Translations under genes and position numbers: made by a program
Shown: positions 1 through 6,579 of the stretch, in pieces
Layout of the letters: every line of letters starts with the position of its first letter
How positions within the stretch are numbered: the first letter of the stretch is position 1
The notes under the pieces: generated by a model
What the model was told of the DNA's origin: nothing
Database searches by the model: none
The model's input: the letters and a program-made list of their open reading frames with translations, nothing else
Assembly: GCF_015062905.1 (NCBI RefSeq)
Contig: NZ_SUTK01000029.1
Coordinates: 1 to 20,352, forward strand
Direction: 5' to 3'
DNA from: Methanobrevibacter thaueri
GTDB lineage: Archaea > Methanobacteriota > Methanobacteria > Methanobacteriales > Methanobacteriaceae
Length of the DNA: 20,352 nt

Positions 1-104
1 TTAATGTCACCATTATCATCATAAGTACCTTCCCCTGGCAGATATTGCTCGATTATTCCTAATTTATCTCCAGGCATCACTATTTTTTCGTCTTCTATAC
101 TCAT
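1..104 (-). CDS. csl4: Archaeal exosome subunit Csl4, N-terminal part (runs off the left edge)
   Basis: The ATG at 102-104 (minus) opens 34 codons reading MSIEDEKIVMPGDKLG then an IEQYLPGEGTYDDNG-type stretch. This matches the N-terminal domain of archaeal Csl4, whose family signature is a PGD..G..EE(F/Y)LPGEGTY segment. Csl4 is the RNA-binding cap subunit (N-terminal, S1 and zinc-ribbon domains) of the archaeal exosome, which degrades and tails RNA in the cytoplasm; only the first domain lies in this window. A GGTGAT Shine-Dalgarno site lies about 7 bases upstream of the ATG and supports the start. In many Euryarchaeota csl4 directly follows dph2. Here an adhesin-like gene lies between them and csl4 has its own TATA-like box. 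Identification rests on the N-terminal motif only. Confidence 0.85.
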   Translation of the reverse strand, partial: MSIEDEKIVMPGDKLGIIEQYLPGEGTYDDNGDI

Positions 105-157
105 ATTAAAATCACCAAAAATATAAAAATTTCTTTAATATAATAATTTTATTGATG

Positions 158-170
158 TTTATATTTAAAA
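158..170 (-). promoter_or_regulatory. Candidate TATA box for csl4
   Basis: The minus strand reads TTTTAAATATAAA here, about 55-60 bases upstream of the csl4 ATG. Initiation about 25 bases downstream would give a leader of roughly 30 bases that includes the GGTGAT site. The region is AT-rich throughout, so the assignment is tentative. Confidence 0.4.
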
Positions 171-229
171 GTATTCATCATGGAGTTTGATGCAATCGTA
201 TCAACTTCACAATATACAAGAAAATTAGT

Positions 230-267
230 CTAAAAAAAGTAAAAATGTGGGGAGTTTTGTCACTCCC
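230..267 (-). terminator. Hairpin plus U-rich tract ending the adhesin transcript
   Basis: On the minus strand GGGAGT and ACTCCC form a perfect 6-bp stem (250-267) around a six-base loop. It is followed by ACATTTTTACTTTTTTT. It starts about 20 bases after the adhesin stop codon. Archaeal terminators depend mainly on the U-tract; here both parts are present. Confidence 0.7.
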
Positions 268-286
268 GGAAAATTAACTGAAATGT

Positions 287-1402
287 CTATTTGATGACAA
301 TTTTTTTACTTGCACTGGATGCTTTGTAATAACCGTTTCCGGCAAATTTGACTTTTGCAGTGTATTTGCCTTTTTTAGTTAATTTTTTAATTTTAAAGGT
401 AGCTTTACCTTTAGAATTGGTTTTAGCAGTGTAAGTTTTTCCTTTTACTTTTAAGGTAACTTTAGCATTTTTAATAGCTTTACCTTTATTGTTTTTTAAA
501 GTAATAGCATACTTTTTAACTTTGGTTTTTGCTTTGAAGGTTTTCTTTTTGGCAGTTAATTTGGAAGCTGCTTTTGAGATGTCAATTTTATTTTTTCCAA
601 GCACATTATTGTATTCAGTATAAATATAATGTGTTCCTGCTGCCAGATTCAGTGAAATAGTTGCAGTACCATTCTCATCTGTCCTTCCAACATAATCCTT
701 GTTATCCACTGTAAATATCACAGTTTGTTGCGCTACTGGCTTATCGCCATCAAGAACTGTTACTTTAAAGGTAATTGGTCCGGAATAGGTCTGCTTAATA
801 TCTTTTGCTTCAAAGGTAATTTTTGAAGATTTTCCTCCAATCATATCTAAAATGGAAGATATATTGAATGATCCGGTTCCGTTACCGGTCATGTTCAATA
901 TTTGAGTTAGATTGAAACTTGTTCCGTTACCAAAAGTCATATTACTATTCAATAGGGAGGATATATTGAAGGATGTACCATTTCCAAAGCTTATACTAGT
1001 ACCATTCAATAAGCTTCCTAAATCAATACTTGTACCGTTACCAAAATCAAATTTAATGTCTGAAATGTTAAATGAACTGCCGTTACCCCCTTTTCCGAAT
1101 GAAAAGCTACTTTCACCTAAAGCTGGTTCGTCATCGCCGTTTGCAGCGGTTAAAACTGGTTCGTCATCACTATTTGCAGCGGATAAAATTGGCTCGTCAG
1201 CAGTTTCGACGTTTTCTTCTAAAACAACATCATTTTCAACAGCTATATTTTCTTCATCTACATTATCTATGACTTGAACTTCATCTGCATCGTCAGTAAT
1301 CTCAACAGCATCAGTCACATTATCTGCGGCACTTGCTGCTGTGATGATGCATAATGAAATCATGACCATAAACACCAAAAATAAATTTTGTCTAATTTTC
1401 AT
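287..1402 (-). CDS. Secreted adhesin-like protein with sequon repeats and Lys-rich C-terminus
   Basis: 371 residues. Residues 1-26 are a Sec signal peptide (MKIRQ, a hydrophobic stretch, then AASA). Residues 27-96 are acidic, with about 25 Asp/Glu and no Lys/Arg, and end in DDEP repeats. Residues 102-188 hold about five FGNGTSFNIS-like units of 16-19 residues with 12 N-X-S/T sequons. Residues 195-280 look like an Ig-like beta-sandwich of the Big/invasin type. Residues 281-371 are a second sandwich-like domain with 32 Lys and no Asp, Glu or Arg. There is no C-terminal membrane anchor, so wall binding through the basic domain is an inference. This architecture resembles the adhesin-like proteins of Methanobrevibacter, thought to act at the cell surface in attachment. 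The ligand is unknown. The start is supported by an AGGTGAT site. The gene is monocistronic, between two terminators, and interrupts the expected dph2-csl4 neighbourhood. Confidence 0.85.
   Translation of the reverse strand: MKIRQNLFLVFMVMISLCIITAASAADNVTDAVEITDDADEVQVIDNVDEENIAVENDVVLEENVETADEPILSAANSDDEPVLTAANGDDEPALGESSFSFGKGGNGSSFNISDIKFDFGNGTSIDLGSLLNGTSISFGNGTSFNISSLLNSNMTFGNGTSFNLTQILNMTGNGTGSFNISSILDMIGGKSSKITFEAKDIKQTYSGPITFKVTVLDGDKPVAQQTVIFTVDNKDYVGRTDENGTATISLNLAAGTHYIYTEYNNVLGKNKIDISKAASKLTAKKKTFKAKTKVKKYAITLKNNKGKAIKNAKVTLKVKGKTYTAKTNSKGKATFKIKKLTKKGKYTAKVKFAGNGYYKASSASKKIVIK
839..1099 (-). repeat. Coding tandem repeat of FGNGTSFNIS units in the adhesin
   Basis: Residues 102-188 contain about five degenerate units starting near residues 102, 120, 139, 157 and 173, each built on F-G-N-G-T-S-(F/I)-(N/D)-(I/L)-S followed by a short Leu/Ile-Asn segment. 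Every unit carries one to four N-X-S/T sequons. The spacing of 16-19 residues suggests a solenoid-like stack, which is inference. Confidence 0.75.
1118..1198 (-). repeat. Coding repeat of DEPxLxAAN units in the adhesin
   Basis: Residues 69-95 hold three units: DEPILSAANS, DDEPVLTAANG and DDEPALG. Unit length is about 11 residues. They form the end of the acidic linker that separates the signal peptide from the sequon-rich repeat. Confidence 0.6.
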
Positions 1403-1443
1403 TTATTATCACCTATTTTGTACATGTAACTTTTAGTTTTCAT

Positions 1444-1452
1444 CATATATAA
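1444..1452 (-). promoter_or_regulatory. Candidate TATA box of the adhesin gene
   Basis: The minus strand reads TTATATATG about 45 bases upstream of the adhesin ATG. Initiation about 25 bases downstream would leave a leader of roughly 20 bases that contains the AGGTGAT ribosome-binding site. Together with the dph2 terminator upstream this makes the adhesin an independent transcription unit. Confidence 0.5.
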
Positions 1453-1534
1453 CATTTTTAACATTTTTGGCATGAAATGACTAAAATTTCATTTTAAAAG
1501 GTGATAATTCTAATTAAAATTATAAATTTTAAAA

Positions 1535-1581
1535 TAAATTTTAAATTTAAATAAATATTTGAGAGTTTGTTTAGCACTCTC
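1535..1581 (-). terminator. Hairpin terminator of the hpt-dph2 unit
   Basis: On the minus strand GAGAGT and ACTCTC (1561-1581) form a 6-bp stem with a nine-base loop, about 40 bases after the dph2 stop. A strongly AT-rich stretch with several short U runs follows. It closely resembles the adhesin terminator at 250-267. Confidence 0.5.
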
Positions 1582-1623
1582 TAAAAATTAAAGACATTTG
1601 AGAATATGCATGGCTTTTTCCAA

Positions 1624-2628
1624 CTATGCATATCTTTCATGGAATAAAATCTCATCCAACTGATAGTTTTCCCATTCACGCTTGTTCAGTACAATCTCCA
1701 ATTCCTGTGGTGTTAATAATGGTTTTTTATACATCTGCGAATCGTCAATAGCTATCCTTGGACATGCGCTTACAACAAATGCGTCCAATTCAAGATACGG
1801 AAGCAATGCGTCAGGGGTGACATTGTCCATCAGTATTATATAGCTTTCCATGCCTGCATCTTCAAGAATCTTTTTGATTTCCTTTGCAAGCATCATTCTG
1901 TATTGTCCCTCTTTGGATGATACGAGAATTCCCCATTTTTTGGCTGAACGTGCTTTTGTAATTCTTGCAAAGCGTATCCTTAAAATCCTGTCTGCAAACT
2001 CATCCATGCTTCTGATTTCTGAGTTGTATGGATCCAAAGCTATTACAGGCGCATTGGAAAAGAGCTTGATTCCCAAAGGATGGAAATTTCCGCTGCCGAT
2101 AAAGAGTATGGCGTCCACTTCAAGGTCCTTGATTGATGAGAAGTTGCAGCCCAGAACCTGTCCCTTTCTTGTTGATGGGGATGAGCCAAGAATGACTTCC
2201 TTGCCGTTGTCTTCCAGAAAATCCCTTGTCTCATTCAGAAGATGCAGATGCTGTGTTGTTGTTACGAGCCCAATTCTTGAGTAGCCTTTCAATGTTTCCA
2301 GGCATTTTTCGAGGTCCTTTTTTATGTCGATTTTGGAGTATGCCTCAATGAACAGTGTCGGCACTTCATATTTCAATGGAAGTGGAGTATGGCCGTAGTG
2401 AACAATCAAATCCACCGAACCCTTCATTTTCCAGTCGCTTACATCGCATGCTCCAAAGCATGGGTCGCCTGAGATGATGACAACCGCTTCGGTTTCCTCT
2501 TCAATCGCCCTGGCTATCTTGGTCGCCTTTGTCTTCAGGCCTTCCGGAAACTGCAGTCCCACAGTCTTTGCATCCATTGAGTTGATCTTGCGGATTACCT
2601 TGTCCAGGTCCATATCATACATTGACAT
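1624..2628 (-). CDS. dph2: Diphthamide biosynthesis protein Dph2 (radical 3-amino-3-carboxypropyl transferase)
   Basis: 334 residues from the ATG at 2628. Archaeal Dph2 is a homodimeric 4Fe-4S enzyme that cleaves S-adenosylmethionine to a 3-amino-3-carboxypropyl radical and attaches it to a histidine of elongation factor 2, the first step of diphthamide synthesis. The three cluster cysteines are visible: C57/C61 in GDPCFGACD, C161 in LGCNF, and C289 in SACPRI. Their spacing matches the Pyrococcus enzyme (59, 163, 287). The QFPEGL motif near the N-terminus is also typical. A longer frame exists from a TTG 24 bases upstream, inside hpt, but the ATG directly after the hpt stop (TAA-A-ATG) fits the family length better. 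The gene is presumably co-transcribed with hpt and translationally coupled to it, because no strong Shine-Dalgarno site is seen. Confidence 0.95.
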   Translation of the reverse strand: MSMYDMDLDKVIRKINSMDAKTVGLQFPEGLKTKATKIARAIEEETEAVVIISGDPCFGACDVSDWKMKGSVDLIVHYGHTPLPLKYEVPTLFIEAYSKIDIKKDLEKCLETLKGYSRIGLVTTTQHLHLLNETRDFLEDNGKEVILGSSPSTRKGQVLGCNFSSIKDLEVDAILFIGSGNFHPLGIKLFSNAPVIALDPYNSEIRSMDEFADRILRIRFARITKARSAKKWGILVSSKEGQYRMMLAKEIKKILEDAGMESYIILMDNVTPDALLPYLELDAFVVSACPRIAIDDSQMYKKPLLTPQELEIVLNKREWENYQLDEILFHERYA

Positions 2629-2629
2629 T

Positions 2630-3199
2630 TTAATCTTCGATTGTGCTTTCAATGACTACCTTGCCGTCAATGACATCCAATTTAACGATAGACAGCACGT
2701 CAATTCCGGTTTCCTTTTTGACGATTTTCTTGCCTTCTCCCTTGTCGATGATGGCAACTACGGATTTCAAGTCAAGGCCCATATCGGTCAATGTCCTAAT
2801 CAGTGCAACCAGTGTTCCGCCGGTACTTACGACATCGTCAATGAGCAGAATCTTTTCGCCTTCATGCAGGTCATTCACATAAAGGTTTGATGAGCCGTAA
2901 CCGGTTTTCTGATAAACTTCAGTTTCACCTGGAAGGCCATATGACCTTTTACGGATTACCACAAATGGAATGTCTGTTGCAAGGGACAATGCGGTTGCCA
3001 GGTGTATTCCCATAGCTTCAACTGCAACAATCTTGTCAATATCTAAATCTGCATACTTATGAACAGCAAGAGCTAATTCTCTAAGCATTAAAGGGTCCAT
3101 TGCAGGAACACCGTCACTTATAGGATTTACAAAGTAATTGTAATCTCCTTTCTTAACTATTGGGGATTCTTCCAATGATTTTATTACTTCTTCTAACAT
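2630..3199 (-). CDS. hpt: Hypoxanthine/guanine phosphoribosyltransferase
   Basis: 189 residues. It salvages purine bases by transferring them to phosphoribosyl pyrophosphate, giving IMP or GMP in the cytoplasm. The PRPP-binding loop is clear: LLIDDVVSTGGT, two acidic residues followed by the Thr-Gly-Gly-Thr loop. The N-terminal YNYFVNPISDGVPAMDP segment is characteristic of the archaeal Hpt family. An in-frame GTG nine bases upstream would add three residues. That GTG lies inside GTGTGAG, which is better read as the ribosome-binding site for the ATG at 3199, and the resulting N-terminus MLEEVIKSLEESPIVKKG fits the family. The gene is first in the unit, transcribed away from srp54, with dph2 one base downstream. 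Confidence 0.93.
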   Translation of the reverse strand: MLEEVIKSLEESPIVKKGDYNYFVNPISDGVPAMDPLMLRELALAVHKYADLDIDKIVAVEAMGIHLATALSLATDIPFVVIRKRSYGLPGETEVYQKTGYGSSNLYVNDLHEGEKILLIDDVVSTGGTLVALIRTLTDMGLDLKSVVAIIDKGEGKKIVKKETGIDVLSIVKLDVIDGKVVIESTIED

Positions 3200-3208
3200 G
3201 GTACTCAC

Positions 3209-3270
3209 ACGAAAATTATTAAAACTTGTTAAATATAAATATATCTTAATATAATAATTAACTTTTCTAA
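3209..3270. promoter_or_regulatory. Divergent promoter region between hpt and srp54
   Basis: This is a short AT-rich spacer. TATAAATATA around 3233-3243 reads as a TATA element on the plus strand, and the overlapping TTTATATT on the minus strand could serve hpt. Both would lie about 35-50 bases from the respective ATG codons, leaving room for leaders with Shine-Dalgarno sites. Exact starts cannot be fixed by eye. Confidence 0.5.
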
Positions 3271-3283
3271 AGATGTGATTACT

Positions 3284-4627
3284 ATGCTTGGAAACTTAGG
3301 TGAAAATCTTACTAATACCATGAAGAAATTAGTAGGAATGTCAGTCATTGATAAGAAAACAATAAAGGAAGTTGTAAAGGACATACAACGTGCATTAATT
3401 CAATCTGACGTTAATATTAAATTAGTTTTAGAGTTATCAAAGAAAATAGAGGAAAGGGCTCTTGAAGAGGAACCTCCAAAAGGTATCACTCCAAGGGAAC
3501 ATGTCATAACAATTATCTATGAAGAGATGGTCAACCTTCTGGGCAGCGAAGCCGCAGGCCTTGAAATCAACGACAGGCCATATAAGATACTGTTTTTAGG
3601 TTTGCAGGGTTCAGGTAAGACCACTACAATCGGTAAATTGTGCAGATATCTGCAGAAAAGGGGTTTCAACCCGGCCGTCGTATGTACAGACACATGGAGG
3701 CCGGCAGCTTATGAGCAGTTAAGGCAGCTCACCGAAGAGATGGATGTGCCTTTGTACGGGGACCCAAACAACAAGGATGCACTTGACCTGGCCGCAAAGG
3801 GTTTGCAGGAATTCAAAAACCGTAAGGTCATCATTTTCGATACTGCAGGAAGGCACAAGGATGAAGCCGACCTCATTGCAGAGATGAATGAGCTGGACAA
3901 CATCATCAACCCTAACGAAGCCATTCTTGTGATTGACGGAACAATCGGTCAGCAAGCGGGCGAGCAGGCAAAGGCATTTTCACAGGCAACCGACATAGGT
4001 TCAATCATCATTACAAAACTTGACGGTTCAGCAAAAGGTGGGGGTGCAATGTCTGCGGTTGCAGAAACCGGCGCTCCAATCAAGTTCATCGGTACCGGTG
4101 AACGTGTCGACGACTTTGAGCTGTTCGACCCTGAAAGGTTCATTTCAAGACTGCTCGGTATGGGAGACATAAAGTCCCTTATTGAAAAGGCTGAAGAAAA
4201 CATTGATGAGGACATTGCAGAAAAGACCATGAACAACATGCTCACAGGTAAGTTCACACTGATGGACATGAAAAACCAGTTCGAGATGATGAACAGCATG
4301 GGTCCGATGCAGCAGGTGCTCAACATGATTCCTGGAATGGGCAACAAGATTACAAAAGAGGCATCAAAAATGACAGAAGAGAAATTGGAGTCATATAAAA
4401 TCATGATGTCCTCAATGACTGAAGAGGAAATGCTGAATCCAAAAATCATAAAGCAATCAAGGATTCAGAGGATTGCCCGTGGATCAGGCCATCAGGAAAG
4501 CGATGTCAAGGAATTGCTGAAGTATTATAACAACACCAAAAAGACAATGAAGGGAATTGGAAAACGTGGAGGACGCCTTAGGGGCGGAGCCATGAACCGT
4601 ATGATGGGCCAATTCATGCAGAGATAA
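3284..4627 (+). CDS. srp54: Signal recognition particle GTPase SRP54
   Basis: 447 residues, the normal archaeal length. SRP54 binds signal sequences and SRP RNA and delivers ribosomes to the membrane through its GTPase partner FtsY. The N domain covers about residues 1-95. The G domain contains the P-loop GLQGSGKTT (106-114), DTAGR (186-190) and TKLDGSAKGGG (244-254). The Met-rich M domain (from about 300) holds the RNA-contacting RIARGSG segment (396-402) and ends in a basic, Met-rich tail. An in-frame GTG at 3275 would add three residues. It forms part of GTGATTACTATG, so I read GTGAT as the ribosome-binding site for the ATG at 3284, giving the family N-terminus MLGNLGENLT. pus10 begins one base after the stop. 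Confidence 0.97.
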   Translation: MLGNLGENLTNTMKKLVGMSVIDKKTIKEVVKDIQRALIQSDVNIKLVLELSKKIEERALEEEPPKGITPREHVITIIYEEMVNLLGSEAAGLEINDRPYKILFLGLQGSGKTTTIGKLCRYLQKRGFNPAVVCTDTWRPAAYEQLRQLTEEMDVPLYGDPNNKDALDLAAKGLQEFKNRKVIIFDTAGRHKDEADLIAEMNELDNIINPNEAILVIDGTIGQQAGEQAKAFSQATDIGSIIITKLDGSAKGGGAMSAVAETGAPIKFIGTGERVDDFELFDPERFISRLLGMGDIKSLIEKAEENIDEDIAEKTMNNMLTGKFTLMDMKNQFEMMNSMGPMQQVLNMIPGMGNKITKEASKMTEEKLESYKIMMSSMTEEEMLNPKIIKQSRIQRIARGSGHQESDVKELLKYYNNTKKTMKGIGKRGGRLRGGAMNRMMGQFMQR

Positions 4628-4628
4628 C

Positions 4629-5834
4629 ATGAAGCTAGCTGAAGATATCTTAAAGGAAACAGACGGAAAAATCTGCAAGCATTGTCTTGGGCGCAAGCTG
4701 TCCAAAACCATAGAGGGCACAAACAATATCGAACGTGCCGACAAGGTATGTGCGGAACTGGATATTGACCTGGATGGTGCGGACTGTGCAGTCTGCGATA
4801 ATCTCTTTAATAAGTTGAATGATGAGCTGTATGATAAAATCGATGCCAAAATCAACCAGCTCGGCATAGAGTTCGACACTTTTCTGGTAGGATCACAAAT
4901 TCCAAAGGACATTCAAAAACGCGATGAGGAACTGTCCGAAAAGTTCGATTTGGGTGTTGAAACCATCAAGAAGGAAGTCAACAGGCTTATCGGCCTTGGA
5001 ATATGGGAAAGGTATGACAAGGAAGCCGAGTTCGAAAGGCAGGACATAGTATTCAACATCGACCTGACCAAGGAGCCTAAAGTCAAAATCCAAATCAATC
5101 CGCTGTACATTGAAGGAAAGTACAACAAGTATAAGCGCGGAATACCTCAAACCAAATGGCCATGCACAAAATGCAAGGGCAGAGGATGCGAAGCATGCAA
5201 CGGCACAGGAAAGCAGTACCCCGAATCTGTTGAGGAGCTCATTTCCGAACATTTCCTGAAATTGACCAGAGGAAAGGAAGCCAAGTTCCATGGTGCCGGC
5301 CGTGAAGACATCGACGTTTTGATGCTCGGTTCAGGAAGGCCATTCGTTTTGGAGATAAAGGAGCCAAGAATCAGGAATCTTGACCTGGCGGAATTGGAGC
5401 AGAAAATCAATGAGATCAATGAGGGCAAGACAGCTTATCATGGACTGAAACTCTGTGAAAGGGGCCGCAAAGCCGAAATAAAACAGTCCTCCCCTGATAC
5501 TTATAAGGTTTATGAAGCAATCGTTAAATGCGATGATGCATTTGATGAGGCTAAACTTGATGAATTGACAGAACTGAATGAAATCAATCAGCAGACTCCA
5601 TTAAGGGTGCTTAGAAGACGTACAGATATGGTGCGCGTAAAGCACGTTTTGGATTTGAAGTATGAAATAATTGATGACAGGACATTTAAAATGCGCATAA
5701 AAACAGAAGGCGGTCTTTACATCAAGGAATTGATTTCAGGCGATGAAGGAAGAAGCCAGCCTAATGTCAGCGAAATATTGGGTGTTGGTGCAATTTGCGA
5801 ACAATTGGATGTAATAGAAGTAAGTGAGAAATGA
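4629..5834 (+). CDS. pus10: tRNA pseudouridine synthase Pus10
   Basis: 401 residues. Archaeal Pus10 makes pseudouridine 54 and 55 in the T-arm of tRNA and is a stand-alone, guide-free enzyme. Zinc-binding pairs are seen at C16/C19 with C53/C56. A second set at C179/C182 and C187/C190 (CTKCKGRGCEAC) precedes the catalytic core, as is usual for the archaeal family. The catalytic motif GAGREDID (222-229) is followed by LMLGSGRPFVLEI, with D227 as the expected nucleophile. The PNVSEILG segment near the C-terminus is also typical. The start is one base after the srp54 stop (TAA-C-ATG), with no strong Shine-Dalgarno site, so translational coupling is likely. The srp54-pus10 pairing is common in Euryarchaeota. 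There, as I recall it, rpl21e usually comes next; here moaC follows instead. Confidence 0.95.
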   Translation: MKLAEDILKETDGKICKHCLGRKLSKTIEGTNNIERADKVCAELDIDLDGADCAVCDNLFNKLNDELYDKIDAKINQLGIEFDTFLVGSQIPKDIQKRDEELSEKFDLGVETIKKEVNRLIGLGIWERYDKEAEFERQDIVFNIDLTKEPKVKIQINPLYIEGKYNKYKRGIPQTKWPCTKCKGRGCEACNGTGKQYPESVEELISEHFLKLTRGKEAKFHGAGREDIDVLMLGSGRPFVLEIKEPRIRNLDLAELEQKINEINEGKTAYHGLKLCERGRKAEIKQSSPDTYKVYEAIVKCDDAFDEAKLDELTELNEINQQTPLRVLRRRTDMVRVKHVLDLKYEIIDDRTFKMRIKTEGGLYIKELISGDEGRSQPNVSEILGVGAICEQLDVIEVSEK

Positions 5835-5838
5835 TAAT

Positions 5839-6306
5839 ATGGCAGAAGAGTTTACACATTTGACAGACAGTGGAGTGCACATGGTTGAAGTCGGGGGAAA
5901 ACCTGACCAAAAAAGAAGGGCAATAGCTAGCGGAAGCATATTTTTGGACAAGAATACAATTTCATTAATCCAGAATGAGGAAATCAAAAAGGGAAATGTA
6001 TTGACCACAGCTCAGATTGCCGGAATTCAGGCCGTCAAGAACACCTCTTCAATAATCCCTCTTTGCCATCCATTGGCATTGACAGGAATAGAGCTTGATT
6101 TTGAAGTGAAAGATGATGAAATCATAGCGACTTGTGCCGTTAACACTTTGGGCAAAACTGGTGTTGAAATGGAAGCTATTACAGGTGTGAGCGTTGCACT
6201 TTTAACTGTATGGGATATGGTGAAGGCTGTTGAAAAGGATGAGGACGGACAATATCCTGATACCAGAATAAGCGATATTAAGGTCATTAAGAAGGAGAAA
6301 ATTTAA
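5839..6306 (+). CDS. moaC: Cyclic pyranopterin monophosphate synthase MoaC
   Basis: 155 residues. MoaC converts the MoaA product to cyclic pyranopterin monophosphate in molybdopterin biosynthesis. In a methanogen this supplies the tungsten or molybdenum cofactor of formylmethanofuran dehydrogenase and formate dehydrogenase. Visible motifs are LCHPLALTGIELDF (75-88) and GKTGVEMEAITGVSVALLTV (105-124), followed by WDMVKA with D126 and K129, matching the catalytic Asp/Lys pair of the bacterial enzyme. A GTG 15 bases upstream is in frame but sits inside the pus10 end and looks like the GTGAG ribosome-binding site of the ATG at 5839. The gap to the pus10 stop is four bases, so the gene is probably read in the same operon as srp54-pus10. 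It is transcribed separately from secG, which has its own TATA box. Confidence 0.93.
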   Translation: MAEEFTHLTDSGVHMVEVGGKPDQKRRAIASGSIFLDKNTISLIQNEEIKKGNVLTTAQIAGIQAVKNTSSIIPLCHPLALTGIELDFEVKDDEIIATCAVNTLGKTGVEMEAITGVSVALLTVWDMVKAVEKDEDGQYPDTRISDIKVIKKEKI

Positions 6307-6308
6307 AC

Positions 6309-6317
6309 TTTATATAT
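6309..6317 (+). promoter_or_regulatory. TATA box of secG
   Basis: TTTATATAT preceded by AAAC follows the moaC stop directly. It is the clearest archaeal TATA box in the window. A start about 25 bases downstream gives a leader near 38 bases, which contains the GGAG site at 6365-6368. Confidence 0.65.
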
Positions 6318-6375
6318 GATGAGGATAATAATTATATTCAGTTATTTTTATTAATTGATTTTATGGAGAATTATT

Positions 6376-6537
6376 ATGGCAAAAAAAGATAATAAGATTA
6401 CAATGCCTCAAACCGGTGCAGGTTTGGTAAGGTACTTTGATGAAGAAAGTTTAGGTCCAAAACTTTCACCTGAGCACGTTATTGTTGCTACAATTATTTT
6501 AGCAATATTATGTTTCGTTTTAAGATATTCTGCTTAA
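6376..6537 (+). CDS. secG: Preprotein translocase subunit Sec61-beta (SecG)
   Basis: 53 residues from the ATG at 6376. This is the small non-essential beta subunit of the archaeal SecYEG/Sec61 channel, a tail-anchored protein with its N-terminus in the cytoplasm. The cytoplasmic motif is typical: MPQTGAGLVRYFDEES then LGPKLSPEHV. A single membrane helix follows at about residues 33-50 (a VIVATIILAILCFVL-type stretch), with almost nothing after it. A frame beginning seven codons further upstream is open, but GGAG at 6365-6368 lies seven bases before this ATG and the family begins with a short MAKK-type leader. The gene has its own promoter and a palindrome plus T-run after the stop, so it appears to be a separate short transcription unit. 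Confidence 0.93.
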   Translation: MAKKDNKITMPQTGAGLVRYFDEESLGPKLSPEHVIVATIILAILCFVLRYSA

Positions 6538-6570
6538 GAATATTCTTAAACAAATTTACTACTTTTTTTA
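6534..6570 (+). terminator. Palindrome plus U-tract after secG
   Basis: TTAAGAATATTCTTAA (6534-6549) is a perfect 16-bp palindrome that overlaps the secG stop. It is followed within 12 bases by ACTTTTTTTA. It could end the secG transcript; the palindrome itself is weak because it is AT-rich and has no loop. Confidence 0.45.
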
Positions 6571-6579
6571 TAGATTTTC

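Noticed and set aside
912..1277. Plus-strand open frame of 121 codons opposite the adhesin
   Set aside because: It mirrors the low-complexity repeats of the adhesin, has no ribosome-binding site or family signature, and its composition is explained by the antisense of Asn/Gly/Ser/Thr codons.
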